Origin: Globisporangium splendens
Taxonomy: Eukaryota > Oomycota > Peronosporomycetes > Pythiales > Pythiaceae
Length of the DNA: 64,000 nucleotides
NCBI GenBank assembly: GCA_006386115.1
Contig: VFIW01000056.1
Coordinates: 1-64,000 of the forward strand
Direction: 5' to 3'
Shown here: piece after piece, positions 30,317 through 42,113 of the stretch
How the letters are laid out: every line of letters starts with the position of its first letter
Position numbering within the stretch: position 1 is the stretch's first letter
Notes under the pieces: generated by a model
What the model saw: the letters and a program-made list of their open reading frames with translations, nothing else
The model's database searches: none
Told to the model about the DNA's origin: nothing
Program-made: the position numbers and the translations under genes

Positions 30317-32660
30317 AAGACTGATATCTCAGCTTGCAAGTGCTGACTGAAGCAACTGGAATTGGCGATCAGCTCCTGCAGCAGCGGTGACTGGAATGAT
30401 GACTGAGTCCACATGGTTCTTTTGATTCTGCCAAGCACCCCGTTAAGATGCAGCACATACAGCTCCACTTGCGAGCGCATGTGGAGTCGTGCCTGATCTA
30501 AACGCTCAGTCAGGAGATATTTTGACAAAGACACCGCGAGCAACAAAACTCAAAAAACGTAGGCAAGTGCACTCACTCGACGAGGTGAAGGTTGCTTCCA
30601 GGTTGTTTCTGAAGACGCTCAAATCCCAACACAGCACCAATTTCTAGGTTCCCAGCGTGCAATGGTTGCAGTATCATCCCCAACGCTGTCGGCAGTCCAC
30701 TCCAGTCATCGTTTCTGGCACCACGACCAACACATCGAGTACTGGCAGCTCTCGCAGCGTTCCTTAGCAACGCCGGAATCGTCGAATGCCTCCGCCACGG
30801 TCTCAGGTAAGCGATCGAGAGATTGTTCGCTTCAGACAGCAACCAACGTGTATCTTTTTGCATTCAGCCGAAGCAGCAGAACTTCAGCCTTTGCGATGAT
30901 GCTTTAATTTCTGGTACGGGAGAAAGGGCGGTGCAAGTTGCTGGACTCTGTCCAACCCAAAGCTGCAGCTCAGGATGTTTGGACGTGCGAAAAACTGACA
31001 AAATTGTCGAGAGGATCACCTTCTTCCTCCTGATTGGTTGGAATAGGGCTTAGGGGACGACGATTGGCCAAGAGAAAGAATCCCAGGTGGATCCACCGAC
31101 TCATCTCCGTAATTGGTTGACGTGGACGTTGCACTCTCCTTTTCACTGAATTCATGCGCCATTTGGCAACCAGACAGCATGCCCAAACGGACAAATGCAC
31201 ACGTGGCGCAAAGCTACAGTACCAGTACAGTAGGTACTCTCTACAAATTGGGACGCGGCGCAGAGAACGAGTGGAGGAGAGCGAACGACTCATGCTGCTT
31301 GGGGTGGCAACAACTTCAGTTCACTGCCGGTTGTATGCTCAACCCATTTATGTATGCGAATGCTGTGTCTGTTGGCTCATGCATGCACAGCAGTGAATGC
31401 GGTGACTTCGCATCTGTCTGCATGTTTGGACGAGTCGGGTCATATGTTTCACCTGAGTGCAGGAGCCAAAGACAAATTAACCGCTGGAGACTCGAGTTGC
31501 AACATGCCCGAGCGTGAGCCACCCCATAACATCCTCAGTCTGTAGGTCGCATGGCTGTAATCCTGCTGCACGCAAGGGAACAGGGGTGGAAACGCAAACG
31601 ACGCAGCGGAAGGAATGAAGACCCAGCGTCATTGCGTCAGCAGAAAAAGGCCGCTTGGTGCTGCAATGGATCTCGTTTTTGGTGCTTGGAGCGCAAAGCT
31701 GAGGAAACCCAAAAGCGAAAAACCTCGACTGGTTAGGTCTAGGGCAGGACTCTTGTTGATGAAGCATTTATGGAACACCGCAATTTCAAACACTCTAAAT
31801 CAGTACCAAAGCTTCAAGGAGACGAGGGACAGGTGGTGGTGCATTTTCCCATTCCCACAACTCCATCTCCATCCACGTGCACTTTTGTCACTTGCGCCAG
31901 AATGTTAAACAAGCGCAATAGATGGCGCGATGACGTCGGCTTGTAGGCACAGTGGTCTTGCTCTGCGAAGAGCTGCGCGAAAAGCACTGCCAACACTGCT
32001 GCTTCAACTTGAGAGGCAACCTGACTGTGCTGCACGAATGCCACCATTTGTTTGAGAATGTGTAGCGTCAAGGTTCGCGTTGTGGCTTGGTCTCGCAGAG
32101 AGAAATTTGTGTGGTGGTGGCTGGATGGGGATGAGGCAACTCGACTCACGTCGGCTTTCCTTCCATCCCCCACCACCACCACCACGCATGCGCAATAAAT
32201 GCAATGTACTGAAATAGCGTGGTTGCGGTGGTGGTCTGCTGACGGCATCTGCGTCGATGGGCACACTTGAGACCGTCAATAGTTTGCAAAACCTCACCCA
32301 CTCTTCTTCAAACCTTGAGTTGCGATGAGGTTTTTAGTTAGGAACGTGTCAACGGCGCATCCCACCTCCTCCTCCAAACGCGAATGTTGTTGGGCTCGCG
32401 TGCATAGCCCCGCCTGCGTTTGCACAATACCCGCTTTCCTTCCAGTCCTCCTTGCCTCCAATATATTATACAATCGCCGTTTCGGCTTCAACCAAAGTAT
32501 TCCAATGGACACATTTAAAGTCTAATAGCCTGTATACTCGAATATGCCAGAACAAATATGCAAGTTGCACTCTGGCCGCTTTACCGGGGCAAGCAAGATA
32601 CACGTCGATATCTTGGGCGGTTTTTTTTCTTTGTCTGTGGGTTCCACGCCAGCACCCTCG
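30317..32660. other. Intergenic, no supported gene
   Basis: Only short frames of biased composition are present. One minus-strand frame (32266-31814) contains a protein-like stretch around VEAAVLAVLFAQLFAEQ, but it has no convincing start, splice sites or domain. A hexamer repeat (AAAGCC) sits at about 32690-32712 and a CAC trinucleotide run at about 32167-32185. Confidence 0.5.
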
Positions 32661-32675
32661 TCATTTCCGAATTCG
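32661..32675 (+). promoter_or_regulatory. Possible oomycete initiator upstream of pyruvate carboxylase
   Basis: TCATTTCCGAATTCG resembles the oomycete initiator/flanking promoter pattern (TCATTYYNCAATTT-like) and lies about 105 bp before the ATG at 32778. This is consensus resemblance only. Confidence 0.35.
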
Positions 32676-32777
32676 CGCCGCGCTGCTCAAGCCAAAGCCA
32701 AAGCCAAAGCTCCCTCTTCGTCCAAGGCGCGCGTCCGATAACAACAGAAGAAAAGGAAGCTTCTCCACATTGTGACA

Positions 32778-35700
32778 ATGTTCCGCGTGCAGAAGCTCGG
32801 GCACCGCGTGCAGCGCCGCGCGCCGGCGGCGTCGATGCTGCTGACGCGCGACATGGGCACGATCAAGAAGCTCATGGCCGCCAACCGCGGCGAGATCGCC
32901 ACGCGCATCATGCGCGCTGGCAACGAATTGGGGCTGCGTACGGTCGGCATCTTCTCGAAGGAGGACCGCTTCACGCAGCACCGATACAAGGCGGATGAGT
33001 CGTTCCTCGTGGGCGCCGACAAGACCCCCGTCGGCGCGTACTTGGACATCCCGTCGATCATCAAGATCGCCAAGGAGAACAACATCGATGCGATCCACCC
33101 GGGCTACGGTTTTCTCTCGGAGAACGTCGGATTTGCCGAAGAATGCGCCAAGAACGGCATCAAGTTCGTCGGTCCTACGCCGGAAAACTTGGCACGTTTT
33201 GGTGACAAGACGGCGGCACGTGAGATCGCGATTGAAAACAATGTGCCTGTCGTGCCGGGTACCGATGGTCCTGTGCACACCCTGGAGGAGGCGCGCGCAT
33301 TCATTGACTCGGGTGTCGGATACCCTGTGATCATTAAGGCGAGCATGGGCGGTGGTGGTCGTGGTATGCGTGTCGTGAACTCGGCCGACGAACTCGCGGA
33401 AAACTTTGAACGTGCGAGTTCCGAAGCGCTCGCGGCGTTTGGTGATGGCACCGTGTTTATTGAACGCTATGTGAATAAGCCACGCCACATTGAAGTGCAA
33501 ATCTTGGGTGATGGCAAGGGCAACGTCGTGCACTTGTACCACCGTGATTGCTCGGTGCAACGTCGTCACCAAAAGGTGCTGGAAACGGCACCTGCCGTCG
33601 GTCTTCCTCCTGCGACCGAAAAGGCGATGATCGAAGACGCCGTGCGATTGACCAGTGCTGCCAAGTACTTCAACGCCGGTACCGTCGAGTTCCTTGTCGA
33701 CCAGCAAGGTCGCCACTACTTTATTGAAGTGAACCCTCGTATCCAGGTCGAGCATACGATCACGGAAGAGATCACGGGCGTGGATCTCGTGCAATCGCAG
33801 ATCCGTCTCGCTGGTGGTGAGAGCTTTGAGGACCTTGGTTTGAGCCAGGACAAGATTGTTCCACGCGGTCACGCCATGCAGTGCCGTGTGACGACGGAAA
33901 ACCCGTCGACGGGCTTCCAGCCTGACTCGGGTGTGATCGAAGTGTTCCGTTCGCCTGGCGGTATGGGCATTCGTTTGGACGATGGTCCAGGTTTCGTCGG
34001 CGCGCACATCACGCCGCACTACGATTCGCTGCTCGTGAAATTGACGGCGCGTGCGTTGGACCGTGACGATTGTGCGCACAAGTTGAAGCGTGCGTTGTCG
34101 GAATTCCGTGTCCGTGGTGTCACGACGAACAAGAGCTTTTTGGCGAACGTGCTCAACCACCCCGATTTTATCAAGGGCGTCGTCGACACGAGCTTCATCG
34201 CTGAGAACCCACAATTGCTGAGCCCATCGACGTCCACGAACCGTGGTCAAAAGCTGCTCAAGTACATTGGTAACACGATTGTGAACGGTCCAGAGAAGGC
34301 GCTTGGTGCGACTGGTCCAGCGCCATCGAAGGTCGACCCATTGATCCCTGTGCTCTCGCCACCAAGCGCTGCGGACCAGAAGCAAGAATCGCTGCGTCAG
34401 ATCTACGTCAAGCACGGTCCAGCCGCGTTTGCGAAGGCTGTGCGCGAAAACAAGGGTCTGCTGCTCACGGATACGACGTGGCGTGATGCCCACCAGTCGT
34501 TACTCGCCACGCGTGTGCGTACCCGCGATTTGCTTGCGATTGCGCCAGCGACGAAGATTGCGATGCGCAACGCGTACTCGCTTGAGATGTGGGGCGGCGC
34601 GACGTTCGATGTCGCGATGCGATTCCTGCGCGAAGACCCATGGGACCGTCTCGCCAGTTTGCGTGAAGCCGTGCCGGACATTCCGTTCCAGATGCTGCTC
34701 CGTGGCGCCAACGCTGTCGGCTACACGAGTTACCCAGACAATGTCGTGTACAAGTTCTGTGAAAAGGCTCAGCAAACTGGTATGGATGTGTTCCGTGTCT
34801 TTGACTCGTTGAACTACATTGACAACATGCGCTTGGGCATTGACGCGGTGGGTGCGGCTGGCGGTATCATCGAAGCTGCTGTGTGCTACACGGGCGATGT
34901 GTCGGACCCAACTCGTGGTCCATACAACTTGGAGTACTACATGAACTTCACGCGTGAACTCGTGGCTCTGGGTATTCACGTGCTGTGTATCAAGGATATG
35001 GCAGGTCTGTTGAAGCCTCAGGCGGCTCAATTGCTGGTCTCGAGCATCCGTAACGAGTTCCCAGACTTGCCGATCCACGTGCACACTCACGACACGGCCG
35101 GCACGGGTGTGAGCTCGATGCTGGAGTGCGCATACGCTGGTGCTGATGCCATCGATGTCGCGTCCGATGCCATGTCGGGCACGACGTCGCAGCCTTCGAT
35201 GGGTGCGATCGTCGGTGCGCTGAAGGGCACCAAGTACGACACGGGCGTGAGCCCTGAAGACATCATGCACACGAACGACTACTGGGAGGGCATGCGTGGC
35301 GTGTATGCGCCATTCGAATCTGGCCAAAAGTCGGGCTCGGCCGATGTGTACCTCCACGAAATGCCTGGTGGTCAATACACGAACTTGCTCTACCAGTCGA
35401 CGCAGTTGGGTCTTGCGGGTCAATGGCCGTCGATCAAGCGCGCATACGCGACGGCGAACAAGTTGCTCGGTGACATCATCAAGGTGACGCCATCGTCCAA
35501 GGTCGTTGGCGACTTTGCGCAGTTCATTGTGCAAAACAACTTGACTGAGCAGCAAGTGATTGACGAAGCCGAGACGTTGTCGTTCCCCAAGTCGGTCATT
35601 GAGTACTTCCAGGGTTACTTGGGTATCCCACACCACGGCTTTCCAGAGCCACTGCGTTCGCGTGTGTTGAAGGGCAAGCTGTTGCCAAACGGCAAGTCGA

Positions 35701-36344
35701 TGTTTGAGGCGCGACCAGGTGCCGAAATGGCGCCATACGACTTTGACGCGGCTGAAGCCGAGCTTAAGGCCAAGTACGGCGAGAACAAGATCCGCGACGT
35801 CGACGTGCTCTCGCACGCGATCTACCCGGACGTGTTCACCAACTTTATGAAGTTCAAGGACCAGTACGGCTCGATGCACTTCTTGGACACGCGCACATTC
35901 CTCACGGGCTTGGAAGTCGACCACGAAGTTGAATTGGAGATCGAACACGGTAAGAAGATCTTCGTGAAGTTGATCGCCGTCGGTGGCGTGAGCAAGAAGG
36001 ACGGCACGCGCGACGTGATCTTCGAGTTGAACGGCCGCCAGCGTGTGATCAAGGTCAGTGACGAAAATGCCGGTGTGACCTCGGCCGCGAAGCCAAAGGC
36101 CAACTTGACAGTCGCCGGATCCATCGGTGCGCCGATGCCTGGTGTCGTGCTCGAAGTGCGTGTGAAGGTTGGTGAGCAAATCAAGGCCGGCACGCCGCTG
36201 CTCGTGCTCAGTGCCATGAAGATGGAGACTGTCGTGGCGGCGCCTGTGTCCGGTAAGGTGAAATCGATCCACGCGGCCGTGGGCGACAACATGCTCGGTG
36301 GCGACCTGCTCGTGGAAATCGACGAAACGGGCAACGACGAGTAA
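32778..36344 (+). CDS. PYC: Pyruvate carboxylase, mitochondrial, 1188 aa
   Basis: The enzyme makes oxaloacetate from pyruvate, bicarbonate and ATP, feeding the citric acid cycle and gluconeogenesis. The ATG at 32778 gives a basic, hydroxylated leader (MFRVQKLGHRVQRR) before the conserved KLMAANRGEIATRI, which suggests mitochondrial import. The biotin carboxylase part covers about residues 30-480, with the ATP-grasp glycine loop GGGGRGM near 190 and HRDCSVQRRHQK. The carboxyltransferase domain starts near 563 (TDTTWRDAHQS) and includes LCIKDMAGLLKP near 735. The conserved C-terminal PYC region and biotinyl domain follow, with the biotinylated lysine in AMKMET at residue 1148. Length and domain order match single-chain eukaryotic PYC. 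The gene has no introns. Its stop faces the myosin stop 500 bp away. Confidence 0.97.
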   Translation: MFRVQKLGHRVQRRAPAASMLLTRDMGTIKKLMAANRGEIATRIMRAGNELGLRTVGIFSKEDRFTQHRYKADESFLVGADKTPVGAYLDIPSIIKIAKENNIDAIHPGYGFLSENVGFAEECAKNGIKFVGPTPENLARFGDKTAAREIAIENNVPVVPGTDGPVHTLEEARAFIDSGVGYPVIIKASMGGGGRGMRVVNSADELAENFERASSEALAAFGDGTVFIERYVNKPRHIEVQILGDGKGNVVHLYHRDCSVQRRHQKVLETAPAVGLPPATEKAMIEDAVRLTSAAKYFNAGTVEFLVDQQGRHYFIEVNPRIQVEHTITEEITGVDLVQSQIRLAGGESFEDLGLSQDKIVPRGHAMQCRVTTENPSTGFQPDSGVIEVFRSPGGMGIRLDDGPGFVGAHITPHYDSLLVKLTARALDRDDCAHKLKRALSEFRVRGVTTNKSFLANVLNHPDFIKGVVDTSFIAENPQLLSPSTSTNRGQKLLKYIGNTIVNGPEKALGATGPAPSKVDPLIPVLSPPSAADQKQESLRQIYVKHGPAAFAKAVRENKGLLLTDTTWRDAHQSLLATRVRTRDLLAIAPATKIAMRNAYSLEMWGGATFDVAMRFLREDPWDRLASLREAVPDIPFQMLLRGANAVGYTSYPDNVVYKFCEKAQQTGMDVFRVFDSLNYIDNMRLGIDAVGAAGGIIEAAVCYTGDVSDPTRGPYNLEYYMNFTRELVALGIHVLCIKDMAGLLKPQAAQLLVSSIRNEFPDLPIHVHTHDTAGTGVSSMLECAYAGADAIDVASDAMSGTTSQPSMGAIVGALKGTKYDTGVSPEDIMHTNDYWEGMRGVYAPFESGQKSGSADVYLHEMPGGQYTNLLYQSTQLGLAGQWPSIKRAYATANKLLGDIIKVTPSSKVVGDFAQFIVQNNLTEQQVIDEAETLSFPKSVIEYFQGYLGIPHHGFPEPLRSRVLKGKLLPNGKSMFEARPGAEMAPYDFDAAEAELKAKYGENKIRDVDVLSHAIYPDVFTNFMKFKDQYGSMHFLDTRTFLTGLEVDHEVELEIEHGKKIFVKLIAVGGVSKKDGTRDVIFELNGRQRVIKVSDENAGVTSAAKPKANLTVAGSIGAPMPGVVLEVRVKVGEQIKAGTPLLVLSAMKMETVVAAPVSGKVKSIHAAVGDNMLGGDLLVEIDETGNDE

Positions 36345-36844
36345 ATGCAAATGCAGACACTATTTGGGATACAGGAGTGAGGGAAGCAAGCAACAGCGGT
36401 AGGTATGTGTAAAAAGCACGCGCACTGGTAAGTGGCGTGCAGTAATAACATGGAACAGATTGTTTATAATGTGCAGCTTCGTCATGTCGTCCAGCTTTCC
36501 AGCAAATATGATGAAATTGTTCAAGAATCGACCCTCTCATGAGCATTAGCACATGAGCTTGAGCAGGCACAAAGGAAGAAAACGGAGTGGACAAAGACCA
36601 GAAAAGCAAAAATGAAACACAATGTTTGTTGTTTATTCCTATTCAGGCACATGCTGTTCGTCCAATGAAGACAGCATGACACACCGACTGCAATGGTGCA
36701 CACACGCACGTACACTTCTTATTCCACCTCTCTCTCTCTCTCTCTTGTCTCTCTCGTCCCAAAAAGCGCTCGTCTTCTCTCCTCATACAATTCTCTCCTC
36801 TCACTCTCGCATCTTCCGCTTTGTCAGCGTGCGCTGCTTCCTGC
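36345..36844. other. Intergenic between convergent genes, with CT microsatellite
   Basis: This 500-bp gap lies between the stops of pyruvate carboxylase and myosin. It holds a pyrimidine run of mostly CT repeats at about 36727-36760. No gene is visible. Confidence 0.6.
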
Positions 36845-39800
36845 TTAAATGATGCCGACCCTGACGAGCATCGTCTTGCGGTCGATCTTGCTCCACACGG
36901 CCTCAGTCAGCGCGCGGTCGAACTCGAACTTGACGGTCAGCGGCTTGCCCTTGACGGCGTCGAAGTCGATCGAGTCGGCGATGTTCACCTTGAGCTCGCG
37001 ACCCGAAGCCGCCAGGATACGCTTGCGCAGCGCGTTGACGATCTCGGTCTTCTGCGGCACGACGACCAACAAGTCGGCGTCGTTCTTCACGTGCAGGAAC
37101 AGGTAGTTGTCCGGCTGCGTGCTCATGGACACGCCCGCGAGCTTGGTGAGCTCGATCGTGCGGCGCTCCTTGGGCTGGTGAATCTTGTCGGCCTTGAGGT
37201 TGAAGATCGCGTACGTGCCGATCATGAGCACGCGCGGCTGGTGCACGAAGCGCTCGTTGACCTTGTCAACGTGGCCGAGGAAGAGCAGCTTCTGCGGACC
37301 CTTGGACTGCAAGATGTTGGCGTAGCCCGGGTACACGTTCACGCCAATGTAGTCGCCCTTGTAGATGCGGTCAAGCGTGTTGCGACGACGCTTCTTCTTG
37401 CCCATGTACCGCTCGAACTCGGTGCGCACGCCCAACAGCGCCACCTTGCACGACTGCCACATCTCGTGCGCCATCTGCTTGCGCGTCTTGAGACCGCGGT
37501 ATCGCTTGGAGAACACGATCTGCGCGTCCTTGAGCTTGAGGAACGCGCGACGCTTGCTCGCGGCACGCACGAAGCTCTGCGCAAAGATGATGGAATTCTC
37601 CTTCTCGGCCTCAGCGAGCTTGGCCGCCAAGCGGTTGTCAGACTTCAGAAGCTTCTGCGAGATCGCGTTCCACGCACCGTAGAGCTTGTCAATCTTGGCC
37701 TTGTCGTTCGCACCCACGCGGCGCTTGCGGCGGTCCTGGCAGTTGGCCCAGATCGCGTTGTACGCGGCGCTCAGCTCCTTCTCCGTCGCGATGAACTTGG
37801 CGAGTGCGATGCGGTTGTTGTAGCGACGCCACGCGTTCTCGATGACGTTGACCATGACCGGGATCTTCTGCTCGCGCAGCACTTCGAGCGCCGAGAGCGC
37901 CTGCGGGTGGCGCAAGAAGATCTTGTTGCGGCCGAGCGAGAAGCACCCGAGCGTCTGCGAGTCCTCGATGAACGGTACGTTCTGCTCCGTCTCGGCGTCG
38001 TACACCGTGATTTCCGGCGACGTCAGCAAATCAATCGCCCCCTTACGCTGTGCATCCGCAAAAACAAAGCAAGCATATAAAGGTGAGTGGGGCTCCGGTC
38101 ATTCCTGCTCATTCATTTTCATGGTCTCACATAGCAATTTCTCACCGTCGAGTGGGCTTTCATGTGCGGCCACGTGGCCTTCGACAGGAACTTGTACCGC
38201 TTGATGAAGTTCGCGTACGTCTCGCTGTAGCAGAAGCCCTGGCGACGTACGCTCAGGTTCTCGACGAGACCCAGGTACTTGACCTGCTCCGAGATGATCG
38301 TGCGGTTGACGACGAGCGGCTGCTTCTTCTCGTTCGGTTTGATGCAGCGGATGTAGTGCGGGTTGCAGTTGTCGAGCTTCTTGAGCAGCGACGCGACCTG
38401 CGCGCGGAACTGCTGCGACGTCGATGGCGGACGCTTCTTCTTCTCCTCGTTCGTGCGCTTGTCCTTGAGCACGTCGCGCACGAACGCATTCGTGGACTTG
38501 GCCATGCCCGTGTACAGGTCGTCGAAGAACGTGTCCACGTTGGCCTCAAAGAAGAGCGTCACGTCGTACTCGACCTTGCCGGCGTAGTGCACGATCGAGA
38601 AGTTGGGACCCTGGATGCGCGAGCGCACGTAGTGCGGGTTGTTCGCGTGCGAGCTGTTGTAGCGCTCGATGAGCTCGAGGTCCGAGAGCCGCGCGATGGC
38701 GCACTGCTCGTCGAGCAGCGGGAAGATGCCGTGCGTCTTCTGCTCTTCGATCAGGTCGCACACGACCTGGTTGTTGAAGAACTTGATGTTCTGCCAGCTG
38801 AGCCCCTCGCGCTTGTACTCCTCCTGCTCGGTCTGCAGCGTCTGCATGATGAAGAGCTGCTGGAGCTTCTCGTTCACGTAGTTGATGCAGAGCTGCTCGA
38901 ACGCGTTGACCTCGAAGATCTCGAAGCCGTAGATATCGAGGATGCCGATGCTGTTGTACACGGACTTTTGCTCGCAGCTTGCGTTCGTGTTGATGCGCGC
39001 GACGATCCAGTTGAAGATGTTCTCGTAGAGCGTGCGCGCGATCGAGTGGCACACCTTCTTGGCCTGGCGCACGTCGAACAGCACCTTCTGGTCTTCGCGG
39101 TAGATGTTGACGATGCGGTACGTGAGCATGGACTCGAGCGCCTCAGGTTCAATGCCCAGCAACTTGGCTGCAGTCTCGAGCGCCTCGCGCGCGTCGTCCT
39201 CGACGGCCGCGCACTTGTTGTGACCCTCGTCCGTCGTCTCCTTAAAGCGGATGTTGCCGATCCAGAGCACGGCGCTGAGCTGCTGGAAGATCTGGTCCTG
39301 CTCGTCGCGCGAGATGCCCACAGCCGTCATGTTCTGCACGAGGTTGGGGAACTCGGCGGCGTCGTCCACGCCCTCGATCTTGGCGTCCTCGAAGCTCAAA
39401 AACTCGTACTCGTCAGGGTTGCGCAGGTGCCAGCGCTCCTTGTCCTTCTCCGACGCGCCCGCGAGCAGCTGGTAGAACGCATGGAAGTTGCGCTCGCCCT
39501 CGGCCTGGTGGATGATGCGACTGCGCTCGAGCAGGTAGTTGTCGATGTAGCCGCCGATGACCTGGCCCAGACGGTTCATCTGGAGCACGATGTACTTGCC
39601 GAAGCGCGAGCTGTTGTTGTTGCGGATCGTCTGCGCATTCCCAAACGCCTCGAGCACCGGGTTGGAGCCCCAGAGCACGTCCACGACGTGGTTGGTCATC
39701 TCGTCGGCCTCTTTCTTCTGCGCGACCGACATGCGGCGGTTCGCGATCACCGCGGATTTCGCGCGCGAGCGCGTCGAGATGGTCGTGAGGTACTGCATGA

Positions 39801-40131
39801 CGTGCTTGGACGTCTCGGTCTTGCCCGAGCCCGACTCGCCCGTGATAAGCAGGCTCTGGTCGTTGCCGAAGCGCATGAGGTTCGAGTACGTCGACTCGGC
39901 GATGGCGAACGGGTGCGGCTCGGCAAGATGCAGCTCCTTGCCCGAGAACTCCTGGATCATGTTGGGCGCGTAGATGGACTCGCCGCTCGCCTGCTTGAGC
40001 AGCTTGTACGGGTTCATCGCGATGAGCACGGGTCCCAGGAACGTGTACACGTAGCCCTGCTTGTAGCGCGTGACCAGCTCATTCACGACGTGGTCCTCGT
40101 CGACCGCGTCGACCATCAACAGGTCCTTCAT
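36845..40131 (-). CDS. Short-tailed class I-like myosin with TH1 tail, 1062 aa, two exons
   Basis: This actin-based motor probably links membranes to actin. Exon 1 is 40131-38146; the intron is 38145-38048 (98 bp, GTGAG...ACAG, phase 0); exon 2 is 38047-36845. The motor head includes the P-loop GESGSGKT at residues 98-105, switch I NNNSSRFGK near 165 and switch II DIYGFE near 395. The splice joins the conserved ATWPHMKAHST region to the converter (IFLRHPQALSALE). One IQ-like segment (NAWRRYNNRIALAKF) follows. A basic TH1 tail starts near residue 875 (KKKRRRNTLDRIYKGDYIG) and runs to the end. TH1 tails bind acidic phospholipids and define class I myosins. The N-terminus is unusually short: the head motif VDEDHVV begins at about residue 10. 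A further upstream exon is possible but I found none. Confidence 0.92.
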
Positions 40132-42113
40132 GGTGGTGGCAGGTTGAGTACACGAGCGGGCGGGTTACGAAAGTTGTCGACAAGAGCACGCCTGACAAGA
40201 GGCGATGTTGCGGAAGTTTGCTTGCTGCTTTGCGCGCGGGTTACGAAACTGGCGCGATTCGCGTTTGCGGCTTTGTGGGTTGTCGTTGGGTCGCGAATGC
40301 AAGTCGGCAAGCCACAGACACAGACACAGACAGACACACGCGAGCGCAGACAACGAGAGACTGACCGAGTGAGCGCGACGGCGAGGAGGATGAAGAATGG
40401 AGAGGGAGACGGAGGAGGGGGGAGTCGGCGGGTCAAACGGGCCGCAAATTTGGAGCGAGGGAAAATAAAAAAAAGCCGCGGGATTTTGTTTTGCTTTGTC
40501 GAAGGAGGGGAGGGGGGTACACTGCGGATGTTACGCAATTCCGCTATGCTAGAAGGAAGAAGACTTGCAGCTCTCCCCTCTCCTCGTTGCGTCGTTGTCG
40601 CGATTCCACGTTGGTCAGTATGCATCGACAACCCTATTTCTATTTCTAACATAACCCCAACATTTTCTAAAAGCAGAGCTGTTGTTGCGCGAAGAGCGAA
40701 CTGGATTGTAGGTATACAATCAGATGTGTATAGTACACCTGTCCAAGGGTTCGGTTCAGCGTCGTTGAAGTGTCCGCTTGAGATTCACAGACAGTGGACG
40801 CGAGCGGACAGAATCAGCAAGGGGAAGGTGAATTATAGTGGACGCAAGTCAAAAATGAGGCTAGGGTCTCTGACATGGACTGTCCAATTGTGCCTGGACA
40901 CTCAGACACATGATTGCGTAAGGAGAGAAGAGCTTCAGTGTCCGTGTTCATAACCGGACACAAGCGTATACTCGGGATAGACTGCTGCTTTCATGTCGTG
41001 TGTGCCGAGCGCTCCGCCTTGCGGTGTGCAGCGCATGCGAATGGGATTTTACGACAATCGCACGCTGCAAAGGCGCTATTTTCCATGTCCGCCTCGCGTC
41101 AAAAGTGTCACGGACGGTATGCGGTAGGTAGACGAACCAGACAGGCGCGCAGTCTGGCTCACTTGCGCTGTCAGCGCGCGCGGTTGTTCAGTTTACTGCC
41201 TGTTGTCAAACGACGGACCTGGCTTGGAGCCAGAAAGCACCAGCAAAAGCGCAAATACTGCGAATACACAGCGAGGCACTGCTTGCAGTATTCGCGTTTG
41301 AAAATACATGTGTAAACTATAGAACCTACCATCAGCATTTATCCACCGTATACATCATTCCGATTCTTTACGTTTTACCGCCAGACCTCGATTGTGCTTG
41401 GGAATGTGACACGATCAACATGCGCGAGGGACTGAAACGAAAGCGCCGGAAGCAAGGAACTAATAGTGAGTGCATTTACATTTTCGTTGGCAGCCAATAA
41501 GTTGCAGTAGTCGACTGGGTGGCCCTCTCTCTTCCCATGCAGAATGATGCATTGTTGAAGCAAAGAACGTCTTGCTTCAATTGAAAAGAAAGTGATATGT
41601 GAGACTGATACACAAACAACGCTGGATACAAGGAGCTTCTTGAGTATGGCGGCGTAGTCAGTAAGCTGCAACGAACTGGGTTTGCTGTAGTCGAGTAATT
41701 CGCCTCTCCTACTCAGAGATGCGCATTGTTGTCGAAGCAGGACATTCTCAACGAGTGTGTGTCGATCAAAAATGGATACACGGAGAGCTCGTCAAGCCGA
41801 TCCGAGCCGTTTAACACTTGTTGCTCATCTCGGCTCATTTCGACTCCTCAGTCTCTGAGAGCTAAACTTGACATCCCGGTAGTCCTCATAAACACTCTCC
41901 ATGTTGACTCGACCTTGATCAACTTCAACTCGCAGTAAAGTCCATTTAGAAACGTTACAAACTATAAAACCCATATCTATTTCTACTTGATCACTCCAAA
42001 TGTGGTCTCATTGCCACATCAGGTCAAGGGAATGCAGCAAATGGACGCTCATAACGCAACTGGAGCCGAGCCACCGCATCAAGCGCCGCCGCACTAAGCC
42101 ACAGCATTCAGCC
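40132..42113. other. Intergenic between divergent genes
   Basis: These 2 kb upstream of both myosin and the enoyl-CoA isomerase hold a purine/pyrimidine-skewed stretch and a short ACAGAC repeat at about 40318-40342. TCATTGCCACAT at about 42008-42019 is an initiator-like match about 100 bp before the isomerase ATG. I see no gene. Confidence 0.5.

Noticed and set aside
31814..32266. 150-codon minus frame with a protein-like middle
   Set aside because: No start, splice-site or domain support, His/Ser-rich low-complexity ends; kept only as a note in the intergenic entry.
32661..36350. Very long open frames (610 and 616 codons) opposite pyruvate carboxylase
   Set aside because: They are mirror frames of a GC-biased coding sequence; the plus strand carries every PYC motif and the minus frames show none.
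38050..40953. 967-codon plus-strand frame opposite myosin
   Set aside because: Composition (Leu/Val/Arg/Glu-rich, no domain) is that of an antisense shadow; it also crosses the myosin intron and the promoter without any sign of selection.
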